Shown here piece by piece: positions 1 through 8,993 of a DNA stretch of 64,000 bases (positions are counted from its first letter, which is position 1; each line of letters opens with the position of its first letter). The DNA is from Catenulispora rubra (lineage in GTDB: Bacteria > Actinomycetota > Actinomycetes > Streptomycetales > Catenulisporaceae): positions 1-64,000 of the forward strand of contig NZ_JAACYW010000013.1 of the NCBI RefSeq assembly GCF_015356825.1, given 5' to 3'. The notes under the pieces were generated by a model. That model was not told the origin of the DNA and made no database searches. It saw only the letters and a list, made by a program, of their open reading frames with translations. The translations under genes were made by a program, and so were the position numbers.

Positions 1-881
1 GGTGGCGGCGGAGGCTGCGGTTCGGCCTTCTCGGTACGATCCTGCCCCTTCCCCACCAAGAGCGTCCGTGCCTCGTCGATGCCGGGCCGGTCGGCGGGAT
101 TCTTCGCCAGGAGCTGGTTGATCAGTGGCGCAAGGCGCTTCGCCCTGGTCATCGGGGGGTGCGGTTTGGTGCAGATGGCGTTGATCGTTGTCAGGAACGA
201 TGGTGGGTCCTGGCGGAACGGCGAGATTCCCTCGACCGCCTCATACAGCGTGACGCCGAGTGAGAACAGATCGGCGGCGGTTCCGTCCGGGTCGCCGAGA
301 GTGGGCTCGATCCGTTCCGGAGCGGCGTACTCGAACGATGCCAGGATTTTGCCGGTGACGGTCATGGACGTGTCTGTGAGGCGCTTGGCAATGCCGAAGT
401 CGGACAGGAAGACACTGCCTTCGACGCCCAGTAGGACGTTGCCGGGTTTGATGTCGCGATGCATGATCCCAGCAGCGTGGGCGGCCTGCAGCGCGTCCAG
501 CATGGCACCGGCGATCTTGGCCGCCTCGTCTTCGTGGAGAGGCCCGTTTGTCTTGAGCTGGTCCAGCAACGTCCGGCCTTCGACGTAATCCATGACCAGC
601 CAGGGCATGCCGTCGGCCTCGGTGACGACATCGAACACGGTCACGACGTTCGGGTGACGACGCAGCCTGGCTCCGATCCGTGCCTCGACCCTTGCGCGCG
701 CGACTGCCTCGGCCCAGTCGTCGGCGGTGGCGTCCGGATCAGCCAGATTCACGCGCTTGAGTGCGACGTCGACGTGCAACTCGTTGTCCCAGGCCTTCCA
801 GACCTCGCCCATGCCGCCGCGGGCGATCAGATTAGCCAGCTGGTACCGGTCGATCAGTTGCCCGGGTGCGTACTGTGCCAT
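1..881 (-). CDS. Ser/Thr protein kinase, C-terminal part outside window
   Basis: Bacterial Hanks-type kinase that would phosphorylate Ser/Thr on unidentified partners. Read from the ATG at 881, the product opens MAQYAPGQLIDRYQL. It then shows a glycine loop (ARGGMGEV, about residues 20-27), the ATP lysine K42 in VALKRV, the catalytic loop HRDIKPGN with D143, DFG at 161-163, and an APE-like AAPER. The kinase fold is complete. The visible sequence ends in a proline-rich linker (PQPPPP) at the window edge, so any membrane or sensor domain is unseen. It reads in the same direction as the metallopeptidase gene but about 330 bp away, so co-transcription is uncertain. Confidence 0.95.
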   Translation of the reverse strand, partial: MAQYAPGQLIDRYQLANLIARGGMGEVWKAWDNELHVDVALKRVNLADPDATADDWAEAVARARVEARIGARLRRHPNVVTVFDVVTEADGMPWLVMDYVEGRTLLDQLKTNGPLHEDEAAKIAGAMLDALQAAHAAGIMHRDIKPGNVLLGVEGSVFLSDFGIAKRLTDTSMTVTGKILASFEYAAPERIEPTLGDPDGTAADLFSLGVTLYEAVEGISPFRQDPPSFLTTINAICTKPHPPMTRAKRLAPLINQLLAKNPADRPGIDEARTLLVGKGQDRTEKAEPQPPPP

Positions 882-1210
882 GAGCCCTACCCCCGCCGAT
901 GTGGTCTTCTACGCGCTGCGATACCAGCTCGCGGTCTCGCGTACGTCACGACTGTCTAAGTGCCCTGAGTGAGAGCGTGACTGACTACTTGACGAAGTCG
1001 CCCTACTCCAGCGCCTGCTGATACAGCCGCTGACGGTGCCTGGCCGGCCGTCAGTCGCCGTCCTCGTCCGCCGACGTTGTACCGCCTGAAGGCGAAGAAA
1101 TGCCTTGCCAGGCTCCGGTTGGCATGTTTTCGCTCTGGCCTCCACGGCGCTACTGCTGCAGTCGGCGTCTACATCGTCCAGGCTCTTGCAACGACCCGTC
1201 CGGTGGCGCA
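882..1210. other. Non-coding gap
   Basis: No convincing gene on either strand. The open frames here are antisense extensions of the neighbouring metallopeptidase gene or lack any recognisable domain. The kinase promoter should lie in the right half when read on the minus strand, but I see no clear -35/-10 pair. The only structure is the hairpin at 1030-1054. Confidence 0.5.
1030..1054 (-). terminator. Possible hairpin between metallopeptidase and kinase
   Basis: CTGACGG (1030-1036) pairs perfectly with CCGTCAG (1048-1054) around an 11-nt loop. It lies about 155 nt downstream of the metallopeptidase stop and upstream of the kinase. There is no U-tract, so this is a weak terminator or attenuator candidate. 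Confidence 0.25.
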
Positions 1211-4200
1211 TCAGAAACCACCTGCCTTGAGAAGTGTGTACTGCTGGCGGAGGAGGTCCTTGGCGATGTCGGGCGCCGGAGTGCGGCCGTAGACCTGGAT
1301 TTCGATCACGTAGACGCCGAATTGCGCGGCCATTTCCGTCTTGGCGTAGGACTGTTGCTTCGAGGCCGGGATGGTCGTGCCCACACCGCCGTCTACCTGG
1401 TCGGTCAGTGGCGGGGAAGGCGCGGATTCCTGGCGGAAGTAGGTGTTCCAGGTTCCGATCTGGCTCGCCGCATCGGTCGGGGCAGCGAATCGGTTGATGA
1501 TGACGGCTGCCTGCGTGCCGTCGGCGTAGGTCCAGCCCTCCCTGGCCGCCGAGACGAATTCGTGGCTGGACAGCCATGTCTTCTCGATAGACCAGTCGCT
1601 CGCCGGGTAGAGCTTCGCCACAGCGACCGCGAGGTCCATCGGGTTGCCGGTGCCGCTGGTCTGGGACCAGCCTCGTGTCCCAGCCGGCGCTGGCAAGACG
1701 GTCAGCGGCGGGCCCGCGATGGCGTTGTCGTACCCGGTGATTCCGCCAGCTTCTTCCAGGGCCTCGATCCGGGCCGCGATGAACCCGGTGTTGACGTACG
1801 CCTGGCTGATCTGCTTGAGGCTGCTGTTCAGCGCGGTCCAGAACGCCGTGCTGAGCTGATCATGCGGCAGCAGCGCGATAGCGGATTCGCAGCCGTGGCC
1901 TCCGGCCCCGGCGTACTGAGTGAACCCGGACCACCACGGCCCTGCCTTGATATCAGGCAGCAGGAAGTAGTTGGCGCTGTCTTGAGATACCGCGACGATG
2001 TCTGCACACGCTGGCTCGATGGCCAGGAAGTCCTGAACCGTGTACTTGTGCTGGAGGGTGTAATCGGCGGCCAGCACCGGGAAGATCCTCGCCGCGTCGG
2101 CTTGGAGGCGGTTGAGCAGGTCCGCGCCGCCGAGATTGCTCCAGTACCCGACCTCCAGTGCCGCGGTTCCCGGATCTGGTGAGGCCTGCTGGGCCGAGGA
2201 CAGACCCATTCCGAAGCCCACCGAGGCTGTGACCTGGTTGGCCAGGCTCACGTACCGGGACTGCTGCGGGAATTTCATGATGACACCGGCGACTGCCACG
2301 CCGAGGGCAGTCGCCCCGGCTAGCCCTGTGAACACCGGTGTCTTCCGGTGCCCGGACCCGATCGGTGACCGGGGCCGCGCTGCCTGAAACTCGCCGTGAT
2401 CCCGGCGTGCTGCCGGGTGGGCCAGGGCGACCACACACACGGCGAACGCGACGAGGGCGGCGACCACGGCCGTCACGTCCACCAGGGTGGAGAAGCCCCA
2501 CACGATCAGGCCGGGCCGCCAGGAGCAGGAGGTTTCCAGGGTGTCCAGGGGCCGGATGCAACCGTCGGTCGATACGAGCACGAAGACACCGGCGAAGCCT
2601 GCGAGCACTGTCGCTTCGGCGGCGACTAGCGAGGCCAGCAGCCGGAACCGGTTCTGCCGCAACCCCACTCCCACCGCGACCACCACGGCCGGCCCCACCT
2701 GCGCTCCCAGGATCAGCCACATATACGAAAACTCATACAGGCCGTGCAACGGCTGCACCGGCTGGGTCCGGTGCATATACGCCTGCGCCCACACGACGCA
2801 GGCCCAAGTGGCTACCGCGCCGCACGCGGCCCAGATGAGAGGTGTGCGGAGGGAAGGCAGACCGCCTGCGAAGGAGCCGCCACGGCGCGCCCATGCCAAC
2901 AGCGGGATCATCCAAACCGCGGCCACCGCCAACAGGTCGAGCGGCGGGTAGGTCAGCTCGGAAAGCACGAACTCGAACCAGCTGACCACGTTGAGAATGG
3001 TGGGATGCACGACCGGCTGACCGTAGAAGTATTTCATGTATCGCAGGAAGCCGCTGGGAGAGATGCTGATGCCTGTCGAGTACGGGCTCCCGAAACCCGT
3101 CCACCAGGCGAACCACCAGGACAGGGCGAGAAAGCCACCAGCCAGGCCCGCCGTCAAGGCCCAACGCGGGATCCCGCCCGGCGACCGGGCCAGCAACGCG
3201 CCCGCACACTGCACGGTCCACACGGCGAACCCCACGCCGGCGGCGAGAACGATCAGAAGCATCTCCGGCCTGGCGGGAACCAGCTGAGCGATCGTGCCCT
3301 GGCCCGCGGTGAGATCGCCGACCGCCATGCCGGCGCCGAGCCACAGACCCGTCCGCAACCCGGTGACCACCGCGCGCGGGCCTGTCGGCGCTGTGCTCCC
3401 CTCCTGGCCGCTGTACGCCACCAGGCGCCACAGCGCGACTCCCACGATCAAGGTGATGAGGATGGCCGACAGCGCTCCCGCAGCCTGGACGATCCACGGC
3501 GCCCCCATCCACGAGCCGGCCACGAAATAGACCACGTTCCCGTACTGGAAGTCGGCGTCGATCAGCGCGGCGGCCACGCCGGCCAGGAACACCGGCACCG
3601 CCTGCACCACGAACAGCACGTGCAGATCGTCCAGAGACGCGGCGCGCAGATCCCAGCTCGGGTGGTTGCGCCACAACCCGGCGAACCCGCGGGCCGCCCG
3701 CCGCGGCCCCGACAGGGTGCCGGTTCTGTGTTGCAGCCAGAGCTGCCTCGCCGCGCAGTGATTGAGGACAGCATCACGATCGGCGTAGATCTCCCGGTTG
3801 CGCAGCACGTCGCACCGCGCAAGGTACCCGAGAGCGGCGAGCACGAGCGAGATCAAGATGTCCCGCGTGTCGACCGGATTGATGCCGCCCAGTCCCGGCC
3901 GGACGGGTCCTCTCGTGGCCAGGACTGCGGCGGTGATCAGATAGGGCAGTAACGCCACGAGCACGAAGGCCCGCCAAACCGCCATGGTGCCCCGGGCCGC
4001 GGAGACGTCGCCATAACGAATGTGAGCGAATTCGTGCAGGAGTACCGCACGGAACTCCGGGTCGTCCTCGTTGTCTGCCGCCCTCTGCTGTCTCTGCGCT
4101 ACGAGGCCGAAGTGCAGGCACAGCACCGGATTCCTGGTGCTGCCCAGGACGGTGGCACTGCAAGCCTCAGAACTGATATCCACGACATAAGTGACCTCGG

Positions 4201-4654
4201 CCCCCACTCCGGCGTGGCCCTGCAGCCTCGCGACCTCTTGAGAAATGAAGTATCCGCTCGTCGGATCGTCGAAGTCTTTCAGCGGGCGCACCCGCGACGG
4301 GCGGGTGTGCCACCATCGATCGGTGTGGAAGGCAAGGACAGCCACGACGAGCACGAGAACGGGCCAGCCCAGCGTCAGCCACACCGGCGGCGGCGGAGCG
4401 ACGCGGGTCTCGCAGCTCGTATACGCGCGGGCCTGGGTGAGCCGGGCCACCAGCGTGCTCCGGTCCGGGGATCTCAACACGTCGATGCCGGCGGCCAGGT
4501 CGCATTCCGGGAGTCGTTTCCCAGTAACGGAGTACGCCGTTTCGAGCACCATCTTGGCGCTGGTGACCAGCGCTAGCGCGACAACAAGCGCGAAACGTGC
4601 CCCGGTCCCGGCAGGCATCGCCCGTTCGTCTGGGCGAGGCGCCACGGCGACCAC
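1211..4654 (-). CDS. Large polytopic membrane zinc metallopeptidase (M48/M56-like)
   Basis: 1147-residue membrane protein with a gluzincin active site. HEFAH (H207, E208, H211) is followed by the downstream zinc ligand E288 and D292 in EIYAD, the pattern of HtpX/M48 and BlaR1/M56 peptidases. Membrane helices flank the catalytic segment (about 21-33, 95-110 and 230-280), and many more follow to about residue 780. The last 370 residues look extracytoplasmic. It is two to three times longer than typical M48/M56 proteins, and the C-terminal part is not recognised. The GTG start at 4654 is chosen because AAGGAG sits 8-13 nt upstream, inside the preceding gene, whose TAG stop is 2 nt away. This implies translational coupling. 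A role in membrane protein quality control or signal-triggered cleavage is inference. Confidence 0.85.
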   Translation of the reverse strand: MVAVAPRPDERAMPAGTGARFALVVALALVTSAKMVLETAYSVTGKRLPECDLAAGIDVLRSPDRSTLVARLTQARAYTSCETRVAPPPPVWLTLGWPVLVLVVAVLAFHTDRWWHTRPSRVRPLKDFDDPTSGYFISQEVARLQGHAGVGAEVTYVVDISSEACSATVLGSTRNPVLCLHFGLVAQRQQRAADNEDDPEFRAVLLHEFAHIRYGDVSAARGTMAVWRAFVLVALLPYLITAAVLATRGPVRPGLGGINPVDTRDILISLVLAALGYLARCDVLRNREIYADRDAVLNHCAARQLWLQHRTGTLSGPRRAARGFAGLWRNHPSWDLRAASLDDLHVLFVVQAVPVFLAGVAAALIDADFQYGNVVYFVAGSWMGAPWIVQAAGALSAILITLIVGVALWRLVAYSGQEGSTAPTGPRAVVTGLRTGLWLGAGMAVGDLTAGQGTIAQLVPARPEMLLIVLAAGVGFAVWTVQCAGALLARSPGGIPRWALTAGLAGGFLALSWWFAWWTGFGSPYSTGISISPSGFLRYMKYFYGQPVVHPTILNVVSWFEFVLSELTYPPLDLLAVAAVWMIPLLAWARRGGSFAGGLPSLRTPLIWAACGAVATWACVVWAQAYMHRTQPVQPLHGLYEFSYMWLILGAQVGPAVVVAVGVGLRQNRFRLLASLVAAEATVLAGFAGVFVLVSTDGCIRPLDTLETSCSWRPGLIVWGFSTLVDVTAVVAALVAFAVCVVALAHPAARRDHGEFQAARPRSPIGSGHRKTPVFTGLAGATALGVAVAGVIMKFPQQSRYVSLANQVTASVGFGMGLSSAQQASPDPGTAALEVGYWSNLGGADLLNRLQADAARIFPVLAADYTLQHKYTVQDFLAIEPACADIVAVSQDSANYFLLPDIKAGPWWSGFTQYAGAGGHGCESAIALLPHDQLSTAFWTALNSSLKQISQAYVNTGFIAARIEALEEAGGITGYDNAIAGPPLTVLPAPAGTRGWSQTSGTGNPMDLAVAVAKLYPASDWSIEKTWLSSHEFVSAAREGWTYADGTQAAVIINRFAAPTDAASQIGTWNTYFRQESAPSPPLTDQVDGGVGTTIPASKQQSYAKTEMAAQFGVYVIEIQVYGRTPAPDIAKDLLRQQYTLLKAGGF

Positions 4655-4656
4655 CG

Positions 4657-5154
4657 CTACTCCTTGGTCGGCGCGGGCGCCATCGACAGCTCCAGGAACA
4701 CCGCGTTGGCGATGTCGGCGGCACGCTGATTCCCCAACTTCCTGTTCTCCAGCTCCTGGCGGACCGCATCGCGGATTCGCTCCCGCTGCTCCTCGGTCAG
4801 GGGCGGAATGGTCGCGAGCCGGGGCTTGCGATGCAAAATCCTGCGCAACAGGGCCCCCACGCCGGCGAGCATTCCGTCACCCGCGGCGGATCCGAACTTC
4901 TTGGCCGCCTCGTTGAGGGTGATCCAGACCACCGGGGTGGCCAGCGTCGCCATCTCGCCCAGCCCGAACCCCAGGGGCTCGTCCCGTCCCCGCCGGTGAC
5001 GCAGGCGCCACAGGATCCAGGGATCGCCGGTACGCGCCAGTCTCGTAAAGTACGGAAGCTCCCCACTGGACTGGGAAGAAATCACCGAACGCACGACGTC
5101 GCGAATGACTATTTCCTCAGTGTTTTGGGACATGCCAGAATAGAAGTTTCCCAT
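4657..5154 (-). CDS. Conserved small protein coupled to the metallopeptidase
   Basis: Unrecognised 165-residue protein. The ATG at 5154 (MGNFYSGM) is preferred over a start 24 nt further out because AGGAGGGG lies just upstream. A short hydrophobic stretch near residues 75-85 (ATLATPVVWITL) and an amphipathic segment are followed by a charged helical region (LTEEQRERIRDAVRQEL) that could be coiled coil. Its stop is 2 nt before the metallopeptidase GTG and it carries that gene's ribosome binding site. The two proteins are therefore probably made together, and this one could be a partner, regulator or substrate. No function can be assigned. Confidence 0.7.
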   Translation of the reverse strand: MGNFYSGMSQNTEEIVIRDVVRSVISSQSSGELPYFTRLARTGDPWILWRLRHRRGRDEPLGFGLGEMATLATPVVWITLNEAAKKFGSAAGDGMLAGVGALLRRILHRKPRLATIPPLTEEQRERIRDAVRQELENRKLGNQRAADIANAVFLELSMAPAPTKE

Positions 5155-5879
5155 AACCCCTCCTGAGGCAACGCGCATGATCGTGGATGCCCCGTTGCTA
5201 CCGTGACGGTAATGACACCCACGCAGCGCGGACCAGCGTCCGCGACCTTTGCAGATCGATTACATAAGGTGTCGCGGTACTGGTTAGTGAGGCTATCCGG
5301 GAGGCATCGTCACATACAAGACCCCTGCGATACCCTTGCAACGGAACAGCATCCTACGAGGGCAACCAACCCACCCCTTGACCGGCGGCTCCGTCGCCGA
5401 CGTACTGCTTATGCCACCCCTCGAAGGCCATGCATCCGGGCATTGAGCACTGACGTGGAACCTGATCGCCAATGTCGCGCTTCACTCCTGCATTCGTCAC
5501 CTCCCACGTTCAACACTAAGGGCTCTGCGACACCTAGAGAGTTGGCTTGCTGAAGGAAAAGCCCTTAGCCTTCCTGTTGTGGCCGCAGCACCCGAAGGTG
5601 CCCATCGCACTATGCTAGAGCTACCTCAACGGAGCGATCCTGATTTCAGCACCCACCTCCTGCAAGACTCCAGCCGGACGGCAGAATCGAATAGTTGACA
5701 TCACCGATGCCGCATGGATCATCGCTCCGAAGCGGCTGGATCCGGGCGTGGACGCATCCGGCTGAAGCCGACGGCACTTCCAGCAGCGGCGCTGCGGGGG
5801 CGTCCTCCTTCTGGCGGCTCGATGGTTTCCCAGGGCTGCTCGGAGTTGTTCGGCAAGCTGTCGGCCGACAGTGGTGTAG
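5155..5879. other. Non-coding, lower-GC gap
   Basis: About 725 bp with no supportable gene. The left half is noticeably less GC-rich than its surroundings and its short open frames match nothing. The 8-bp inverted repeat CTAAGGGC (5516-5523) / GCCCTTAG (5561-5568) has a 37-nt loop and is not a convincing terminator. The promoter for the 165-aa gene and metallopeptidase pair should lie just right of 5160. The right part (about 5650-5880) may be decayed coding sequence leading into the broken dehydrogenase. Confidence 0.4.
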
Positions 5880-6299
5880 GTGGCGGTCCGATGTCGTGTG
5901 CTGTCGCTGCGCTGGAACAGCTCCAACCCGGTGTCACGTTCGATCTTGTTGCGGCAGGGCGCGATCGTGAAGGTCTCGACGATGGTCGCCGGCTTCGGGA
6001 TGCCTGGAATGGCGCTCTACAGCTCCAGCAAAGCCGCCATCAACCTGCTGACCAAGGCGTGGGCGGCCGAGTTCGGGCCGCGCGGGGTGCGGGTGAACGC
6101 GGTCTCGCCCGGACCGACGCGCACCGAGGGCACCACCCCGATGGGGGAAGGCCTGGACCAGCTCGCCTCCCAGGCGCCCACCGGGCGGGTCGGCGACCCG
6201 AACGAGATCGCCCAGGCCGTCGCCTACCTCGTGGGCGACGGTGCCAGCTTCGTCCAGGGCGTGGTCCTGCCGGTCGACGGCGGACGCGCCGCCGTGTGA
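5880..6299 (+). pseudogene. 5'-truncated short-chain dehydrogenase/reductase remnant
   Basis: From about 5958 the reading frame matches the second half of a classical SDR. It shows strand GAIVKVSTM, the catalytic YSSSK (YxxxK), the VRVNAVSPGPTRT loop after the active site, and the C-terminal GASFVQGVVLPVDGG. The N-terminal half with the TGxxxGxG nucleotide-binding motif is absent, and the 26 codons before the homologous part do not resemble the family. About 114 residues of a normal 240-250 remain, so it cannot bind NAD(P) in the usual way. The upstream 250 bp are probably the scar of the deletion. It ends about 100 bp before the convergent MarR gene. Confidence 0.75.
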
Positions 6300-6395
6300 T
6301 CCAGGCCGGGCCGGGGACCACCGCCGACCCCGGCCCGGCTTTCCGCGGATCTGAGAGCTTTCAGCACAGCCCACAGACGGAAGGCCGCTGAAGGA

Positions 6396-6932
6396 CTATT
6401 GCCAGCCCAACGGGATCGGGTCATGCGCTGCAGGAGGTTCACCGCCCGCGGCGCTGAACGCTTCGAGCGCCTCGATCAAGCTGTCGCGTTGCTCCACGGG
6501 CATGCGCTCGACGATCGCGGCGATCTCGCCGCGGCGGCGTTCGGTGACCTGCTCCACGACGCGGCAACCGGCGTCCGTCAGCGACAGGATCGACTCGCGG
6601 CGGTTCTCAGGGTTCGGGGCGCGGTCGATCATGCCCGCGGCGTTGAGCCGCTCCGCCATCCGCATCGCGGTGGAGGGGTTGACCGCGAGGTGTTCAGCCA
6701 GGTGGGTCAGGCGCAGCGGGCCGCGCGTCGACAGGACGACCAGGGCCCGGAACTGCGGAAGGGTCAGGCTGTCCTCCGTTTCGCTCAGCGAGCGGGCCGA
6801 GACCGCGACGAGCAGGCGCGATGCGGTCAGCACGGCCTCGGTGACCCGGTCGACGTCGCCGAGTGCGTCGGAACCGGGCCGGGTGGTGGTTGCGTGCGGC
6901 TTCGCGCTGTGACTGGCGGCTCGCGGGCTCAT
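6396..6932 (-). CDS. MarR-family transcriptional regulator
   Basis: 178-residue winged-helix regulator. The recognisable core is LTLPQFRALVVLSTRGPLRL, then the recognition segment HLAVNPSTAMRMAERL and the wing (RAPNPENRRESILSLTDAG), the standard MarR layout. The ATG at 6932 (MSPRAASH) is preferred over a longer frame that would run across the divergent promoter. It faces the ClC gene with about 120 bp between starts. A 17-bp palindrome abuts the ClC start and a near copy precedes the antiporter gene, so this protein most likely controls both and possibly itself. The inducing ligand is unknown. Confidence 0.9.
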   Translation of the reverse strand: MSPRAASHSAKPHATTTRPGSDALGDVDRVTEAVLTASRLLVAVSARSLSETEDSLTLPQFRALVVLSTRGPLRLTHLAEHLAVNPSTAMRMAERLNAAGMIDRAPNPENRRESILSLTDAGCRVVEQVTERRRGEIAAIVERMPVEQRDSLIEALEAFSAAGGEPPAAHDPIPLGWQ

Positions 6933-7036
6933 GCCACCTGTTCTACCGCGCCGCCGAGGCCGATGTCGGGCCGGCACCGCAAGCCGCCGGCAGGCGCGTC
7001 GGCACCTGAGACCGGCTTGACTTGACGACCTGCGAC

Positions 7037-7053
7037 GTTTGCATAATGCAAAC
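7037..7053. promoter_or_regulatory. MarR operator O1, overlapping the ClC promoter
   Basis: GTTTGCATAATGCAAAC is an inverted repeat of two 8-bp arms around one base, ending 1 bp before the ClC ATG at 7055. It contains a -10-like CATAAT (7042-7047), with TTGACT (7017-7022) 19 bp upstream. Transcription would begin at or next to the ATG, giving a leaderless message that a bound repressor would block. Confidence 0.7.
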
Positions 7054-7054
7054 C

Positions 7055-8860
7055 ATGACCCCCACGAGCGATGCCCCACCCCGAATACCGTCCCGCACGC
7101 TGCTGCTTCCTGCGCGGCGAGGCTTTCGGCGGCAGGTCAGCGCTCTGGTCGCGAGCCGCGCCGGCCTGGTGGCGCTGGCTCTGACGATCGGGGGCGGGGC
7201 CGGCCTCGGGGCGATCGCTTTCCGCTGGCTGATCAACACGTTCACGCACCTGTTCTCCGGTCACGCCGACTACTCCGCCGCCGGCCACGCCGCGAACCCG
7301 CATGTGCCGTGGCTGGGGATGTGGTTCGTGCTGTTCGCTCCGGTGATAGCCGGGCTGATCTACGGGCCGCTGGTCTACAAGTTCGCTCCGGAGGCGCGCG
7401 GGCACGGCGTACCGGAGGTGATGTACGCGGTCGCGCGCAAGGGCGGCCGGATCGCCCCGCAGGTCGCGGTCGTGAAGTCGCTGGCCTCGGCGTTGTGCAT
7501 CGGTTCGGGTGGTTCGGTGGGCCGGGAGGGGCCGATCGTGCAGATCGGCTCGGCGCTGGGGTCGACTCTGGGCCGGGTGGTCGGCGCCGGGGAGGACCGG
7601 ATGCGGCTGCTGGTGGCGTGCGGCGCGGCCGGCGGCATCGCGGCGACGTTCAACGCACCGCTGGCCGGGGTCTTCTTCGCGATGGAGCTGATCCTCACCT
7701 CCTTCGCCGCCGAGGGGTTCGGGATGATCGTGCTGTCCTCGGTGGTCGCGTCCGTCATCGGCCGGGCGGCGTTCGGGAACGAGCCGTTCCTGGTCCTGCC
7801 GGAGTTCCACACCGCCAGCCCGAAGCAGCTGCTGCTGTTCGCCGCCCTCGGGATCGTCGCCGGGGCGGTCGGCGTCACGTTCTCGAAGATCCTTTATCTG
7901 ATCGAGGACGCCTGCGACTGGGCATGGCGCTGGCCGGAGTGGGCCCGGCCGGCGGTCGGCGGCCTGCTGCTGGGCGTCGTGCTGCTGGTGTTGCCGGAGA
8001 TGTACGGGGTCGGATACCCGGTGCTGGGCAACGCCGTGGCCGGCAAGTACGCGATCGGGTTCCTGTTGGTGTTGCTGGTCGGGAAGATCGTGGCGACCAG
8101 TTTGACCATCGGGATCGGCGGCTCCGGCGGGGTGTTCGCGCCGAGCCTGTTCATGGGGGCGATGGCCGGCTCAGCCTTCGGCCTGCTCGCGCATGACGTC
8201 TTCGGCGCCTCGGCCGGAGGCCTCGGCTCGTACGCACTGATCGGAATGGGCGCCGTGTTCGCCGGCGCCGCCCGCGCCCCGATCACCGCGGTGGTGATCA
8301 TGTTCGAGCTCACCGGCGAATACTCCATCATCGTGTCCCTGATGGCCGCGATCGTGGTGGCCACACTGACCAGCAAGATGCTGACCGGAGACACCGTCTA
8401 CACCTTGAAGCTGCGCCGCCGGGGCATCGACCTGGCCACACCGCCGGCGTCCTCACCGTTCGCCGGGTTGGACGTGGCCTCGATCATGGAGCCACTGCCC
8501 GCACCACTGCCTGGCGGTACGCGCTTGTCAGAGGCCGCCGACTCGCTGGCCGCCTCACGGCACGGCGTTCTGCCGGTCGTCGCGGCGGACGGGTCCTTCG
8601 TCGGACTGACTTCCGCCCGGGCGGTGGCCGAAGTCCTGGCCGAAGGCGGACGCGACGGCGAGCCGGTGCGCGAGTTGGTCCACTCCCCCAAGACCATCCG
8701 GTCCGACACCGACGTGACCACAGCGCTGGACGCACTGTTGGCCGCGGATCCGGCGGGTCTGCCGGTACTGGATGCCGACGGGACCGGCCTGGCCGGGTGG
8801 ATCACCCACCAGTCGGTGCTGGCGGCCGTACACCGGCCGAGCGTGCCGCAGGCGGCTTGA
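7055..8860 (+). CDS. ClC-family chloride channel/antiporter with CBS pair
   Basis: 601-residue inner-membrane protein. The ClC selectivity and gating signatures are present: GSGGSVGREGP with gating glutamate E158, GIGGSGGVFAPSLFMG, and the helix-R region before the cytosolic domain. Residues about 475-595 form two CBS motifs (IMEPLPAPLPGG through LTSARAVAEV, and VRELVHSPKT through GWITHQSVL), which bind adenine nucleotides in relatives. The ATG at 7055 is chosen over an in-frame TTG at 7022 and ATG at 7046, because those lie inside the promoter/operator and 7055 fits a leaderless start. It probably exchanges chloride for protons. The antiporter gene follows and shares the operator motif. Confidence 0.93.
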   Translation: MTPTSDAPPRIPSRTLLLPARRGFRRQVSALVASRAGLVALALTIGGGAGLGAIAFRWLINTFTHLFSGHADYSAAGHAANPHVPWLGMWFVLFAPVIAGLIYGPLVYKFAPEARGHGVPEVMYAVARKGGRIAPQVAVVKSLASALCIGSGGSVGREGPIVQIGSALGSTLGRVVGAGEDRMRLLVACGAAGGIAATFNAPLAGVFFAMELILTSFAAEGFGMIVLSSVVASVIGRAAFGNEPFLVLPEFHTASPKQLLLFAALGIVAGAVGVTFSKILYLIEDACDWAWRWPEWARPAVGGLLLGVVLLVLPEMYGVGYPVLGNAVAGKYAIGFLLVLLVGKIVATSLTIGIGGSGGVFAPSLFMGAMAGSAFGLLAHDVFGASAGGLGSYALIGMGAVFAGAARAPITAVVIMFELTGEYSIIVSLMAAIVVATLTSKMLTGDTVYTLKLRRRGIDLATPPASSPFAGLDVASIMEPLPAPLPGGTRLSEAADSLAASRHGVLPVVAADGSFVGLTSARAVAEVLAEGGRDGEPVRELVHSPKTIRSDTDVTTALDALLAADPAGLPVLDADGTGLAGWITHQSVLAAVHRPSVPQAA

Positions 8861-8898
8861 GCCCCTGGCAGGCGGCTTGCTCCGGCCATAGGCAGTAG

Positions 8899-8915
8899 GT
8901 TTGCACTACGCAATC
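8899..8915. promoter_or_regulatory. MarR operator O2, upstream of the antiporter gene
   Basis: GTTTGCACTACGCAATC matches O1 at 13 of 17 positions and keeps the TTTGCA/TGCAA-like arms. It lies about 80 bp upstream of the antiporter start and 38 bp after the ClC stop. An in-frame ATG at 8916 directly abuts it, so a leaderless longer form of the antiporter is possible. Confidence 0.55.
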
Positions 8916-8993
8916 ATGTCTCGGTTCCAAATAATCCGGTCGTGCGGCGGTTCTTGGCCGGGGCAACATCTTCAGGAAGAAAGGGAGTCGGTG

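Noticed and set aside
1100-2182. 360-codon plus-strand open frame
   Set aside because: Antisense to the metallopeptidase C-terminus, no family match and no ribosome site.
5203-5553. 116-codon plus-strand frame in the 5.2-5.6 kb gap
   Set aside because: No homology recognised, basic low-complexity composition and no convincing ribosome binding site.
5516-5568. 8-bp inverted repeat CTAAGGGC/GCCCTTAG
   Set aside because: The 37-nt loop and lack of a T-run make a terminator unlikely; an 8-bp match is expected by chance in a window this size.
5621-5926. 101-codon minus-strand frame beside the SDR remnant
   Set aside because: The N-terminal part (GRQLAEQLRAALGNHRA) looks protein-like but could not be tied to any family; it may be scar sequence.
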